Assembly (NCBI GenBank): GCA_951812315.1
Contig: CATOSA010000006.1
Coordinates: forward strand, 250,091-314,090
Direction: 5' to 3'
Source of the DNA: an uncultured Burkholderiales bacterium
Lineage (GTDB): Bacteria; Pseudomonadota; Gammaproteobacteria; Burkholderiales; Eutrophovitaceae
DNA: 64,000 bases
The position numbers and the translations under genes are program-made. Positions within the stretch are counted from its first letter, which is position 1. Each line of letters opens with the position of its first letter. Below are positions 62,680 through 64,000 of this stretch, in pieces. The notes beneath the pieces were generated by a model. The model was not told the DNA's origin. It saw only the letters and a list, made by a program, of their open reading frames with translations, and did not search any database.

Positions 62680-64000
62680 ATGGCTGAAATTGAGCTAATG
62701 ATGGTGCGTAAAGCCGCGGTGCTTGGTGCCGGTGTAATGGGTGCTCAGATCGCGGCGCATCTGGTTAATGCCGGAGTCGAGACGGTGTTGTTTGAACTGG
62801 CCGCCTCTGATGGTGACCCCAATGCGACCGTACGCAAGGCGATAGAAAATCTCGGCAAAATTGAACCGGCTCCGCTGGCGCGTAAATCGTTATCGGGGCA
62901 TATCCAGGCAGCAAACTACGACGAGGATCTCGCTCAGCTCGAGGATTGCGATCTGATCATTGAAGCGATCGCCGAGCGCATGGATTGGAAGCGTTCGCTC
63001 TATGAGCGTATCGCACCGCACATTGATTCCGGCGCGACAATTGCCAGCAACACGTCCGGATTGTCCATCAACGCATTGTCACTGGCACTTCCAGAGGCAT
63101 TGCGAAGCCGATTTTGCGGCGTGCATTTTTTCAATCCACCGCGCTACATGCATCTTGTCGAGCTGATTTCCGGGCCCGATACCAATGATGTAATTCTCGA
63201 TCAACTCGAGGGTTTCCTGACGACGACGCTTGGCAAGGGTGTAATTCGTGCGCTGGACACGCCGAATTTCATCGCCAACCGGGTCGGCGTGTTTTCCATT
63301 CTGGCTGCTTTTTATCACACGGAACGGTTTGGCTTGAGTTTCGACGAAGTGGATGCGCTGACCGGATCATTAATACATCGTCCGAAGAGCGCGACTTATC
63401 GCACCGCCGATGTCGTCGGGCTGGACACGCTCGCGCATGTCATCAATACGATGAAAGAAACGCTGCCTGATGATCCCTGGCACAAGTACTATGAATCGCC
63501 GACCTGGTTACAACATCTACTCGATCAGGGCGCTCTTGGCCAAAAAACCAAACGCGGTATCTATCAGAAAGCCGGGAAGGAAATTCGGGTACTCGATCGC
63601 GCCAGCAATCAATATGTAGCATCAGGCGGCAAAGCCGACGATTCAGTTGCTTCGATTCTGAAGAACGATAATCCGGGCGAACGATTTGCAAGGCTGCGCG
63701 AAAGCGGTGTGCCGCAGGCGCAATTCATGTGGGCGGTGTTTCGGGACATGCTGCACTATTGTGCGGTCCATCTGCAGGACATCGCGAGCAACGCGCGTGA
63801 CCTCGATCTGGCGGTGCGCTGGGGCTTCGGCTGGAATCAGGGGCCTTTCGAAATCTGGCAGGCGGCGGGCTGGCAGCAAATGGCTGCGTGGATTTCGGAG
63901 GATATCGCTGCGGGTAAGACCATGGCAAGCGCGCCGCTGCCTGGCTGGGTCACGGAGGCAGACCGGACTGGAGTGCACGAGGCTGATGGCTCCTATAGTC
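62680..64000 (+). CDS. 3-hydroxyacyl-CoA dehydrogenase (multifunctional type), 3' end outside the window
   Basis: The 440 codons seen run off the window. The NAD-binding motif is VLGAGVMGAQIAAHL, followed by CDLIIEAIAERMDWK, NTSGLSI and FCGVHFFNPPRYMHLVELI, and TPNFIANRVGVF. The C-terminal dehydrogenase domain follows (AVRWGFGWNQGPFEIWQAAGW). This order, dehydrogenase first, fits the FadN-type enzymes that carry an enoyl-CoA hydratase domain at the C-terminus, which would lie beyond 64000. AGGA precedes ATG 62680 by 7 nt. It performs the third step (and possibly the second) of beta-oxidation. Confidence 0.9.
   Translation, partial: MAEIELMMVRKAAVLGAGVMGAQIAAHLVNAGVETVLFELAASDGDPNATVRKAIENLGKIEPAPLARKSLSGHIQAANYDEDLAQLEDCDLIIEAIAERMDWKRSLYERIAPHIDSGATIASNTSGLSINALSLALPEALRSRFCGVHFFNPPRYMHLVELISGPDTNDVILDQLEGFLTTTLGKGVIRALDTPNFIANRVGVFSILAAFYHTERFGLSFDEVDALTGSLIHRPKSATYRTADVVGLDTLAHVINTMKETLPDDPWHKYYESPTWLQHLLDQGALGQKTKRGIYQKAGKEIRVLDRASNQYVASGGKADDSVASILKNDNPGERFARLRESGVPQAQFMWAVFRDMLHYCAVHLQDIASNARDLDLAVRWGFGWNQGPFEIWQAAGWQQMAAWISEDIAAGKTMASAPLPGWVTEADRTGVHEADGSYS

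Overview
The window looks like chromosomal DNA of a gammaproteobacterium with moderately high GC. The evidence is the cytochrome c maturation System I cluster in the order ccmABCDEFGHI, the neighbourhood suhB / trmJ - cysE - iscR, an IscR with Cys92, Cys98, Cys104 and His107 at the E. coli positions, an E. coli-like long FadE, and the tsaB-rimI-udg-alr-radA run. The exact lineage cannot be read from the sequence. No rRNA, tRNA or CRISPR array was seen.

Layout. 0-0.2 kb: tail of an IS1182-family transposase and a terminator. 0.4-7.5 kb: complete ccmABCDEFGHI operon, mostly with overlapping start and stop codons, followed by an mltB-like lytic transglycosylase. 9.0-11.4 kb: a small secreted protein of unknown function and a frameshifted TolB-like/TPR regulator. 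11.5-15.0 kb (minus strand): suhB-mutS. 15.1-25.1 kb: trmJ, cysE and a hybrid Fe-S cluster (iscR, group I cysteine desulfurase, A-type carrier, sufBCDS, sufU, nfu, Rieske protein) headed by a convincing type 1 IscR operator. 25.2-30.0 kb (minus): a diguanylate cyclase and mfd. 30.1-31.8 kb: ispD-ispF-thpR. 31.8-35.3 kb: small membrane proteins (one frameshifted), degenerate short tandem repeats and an amidase.

35.3-40.2 kb is a mobile island. A 136-bp element-like inverted-repeat structure is interrupted at its right edge by a complete IS1595-family element (35466-38873; 25-bp terminal inverted repeats; perfect 8-bp target duplication AAGCGAAT). Besides a frameshifted transposase, this element carries a restriction-modification passenger: an HsdR_N-like PD-(D/E)xK nuclease domain and an N6-adenine methylase fused to a single specificity domain. 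Right behind it is an IS110-family element whose long structured upstream region is a good candidate for a bridge RNA.

40.2-43.6 kb (minus): a TIGR03084-like protein, a beta-keto acid cleavage enzyme (BKACE), an internally deleted 3-hydroxyacyl-CoA/carnitine dehydrogenase and an SDR, together resembling a decaying carnitine-type catabolic cluster. 43.9-48.5 kb: tsaB, rimI, family 4 uracil-DNA glycosylase, alr, radA. 48.5-51.6 kb (minus): a tightly overlapping signalling operon of class III nucleotide cyclase with a PEGA-like tail, a small TPR lipoprotein and a membrane-anchored Ser/Thr kinase. 51.9-64 kb: a fatty-acid degradation region with two acyl-CoA synthetases, etfBA, two acyl-CoA dehydrogenases, a hotdog thioesterase and a 3-hydroxyacyl-CoA dehydrogenase cut by the window end.

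Housekeeping genes are intact while several accessory genes (9.8-11.4, 32.2-32.8, 35.5-37.0 and 42.2-42.7 kb) are frameshifted or deleted. This fits real decay of dispensable genes better than uniform sequencing error.
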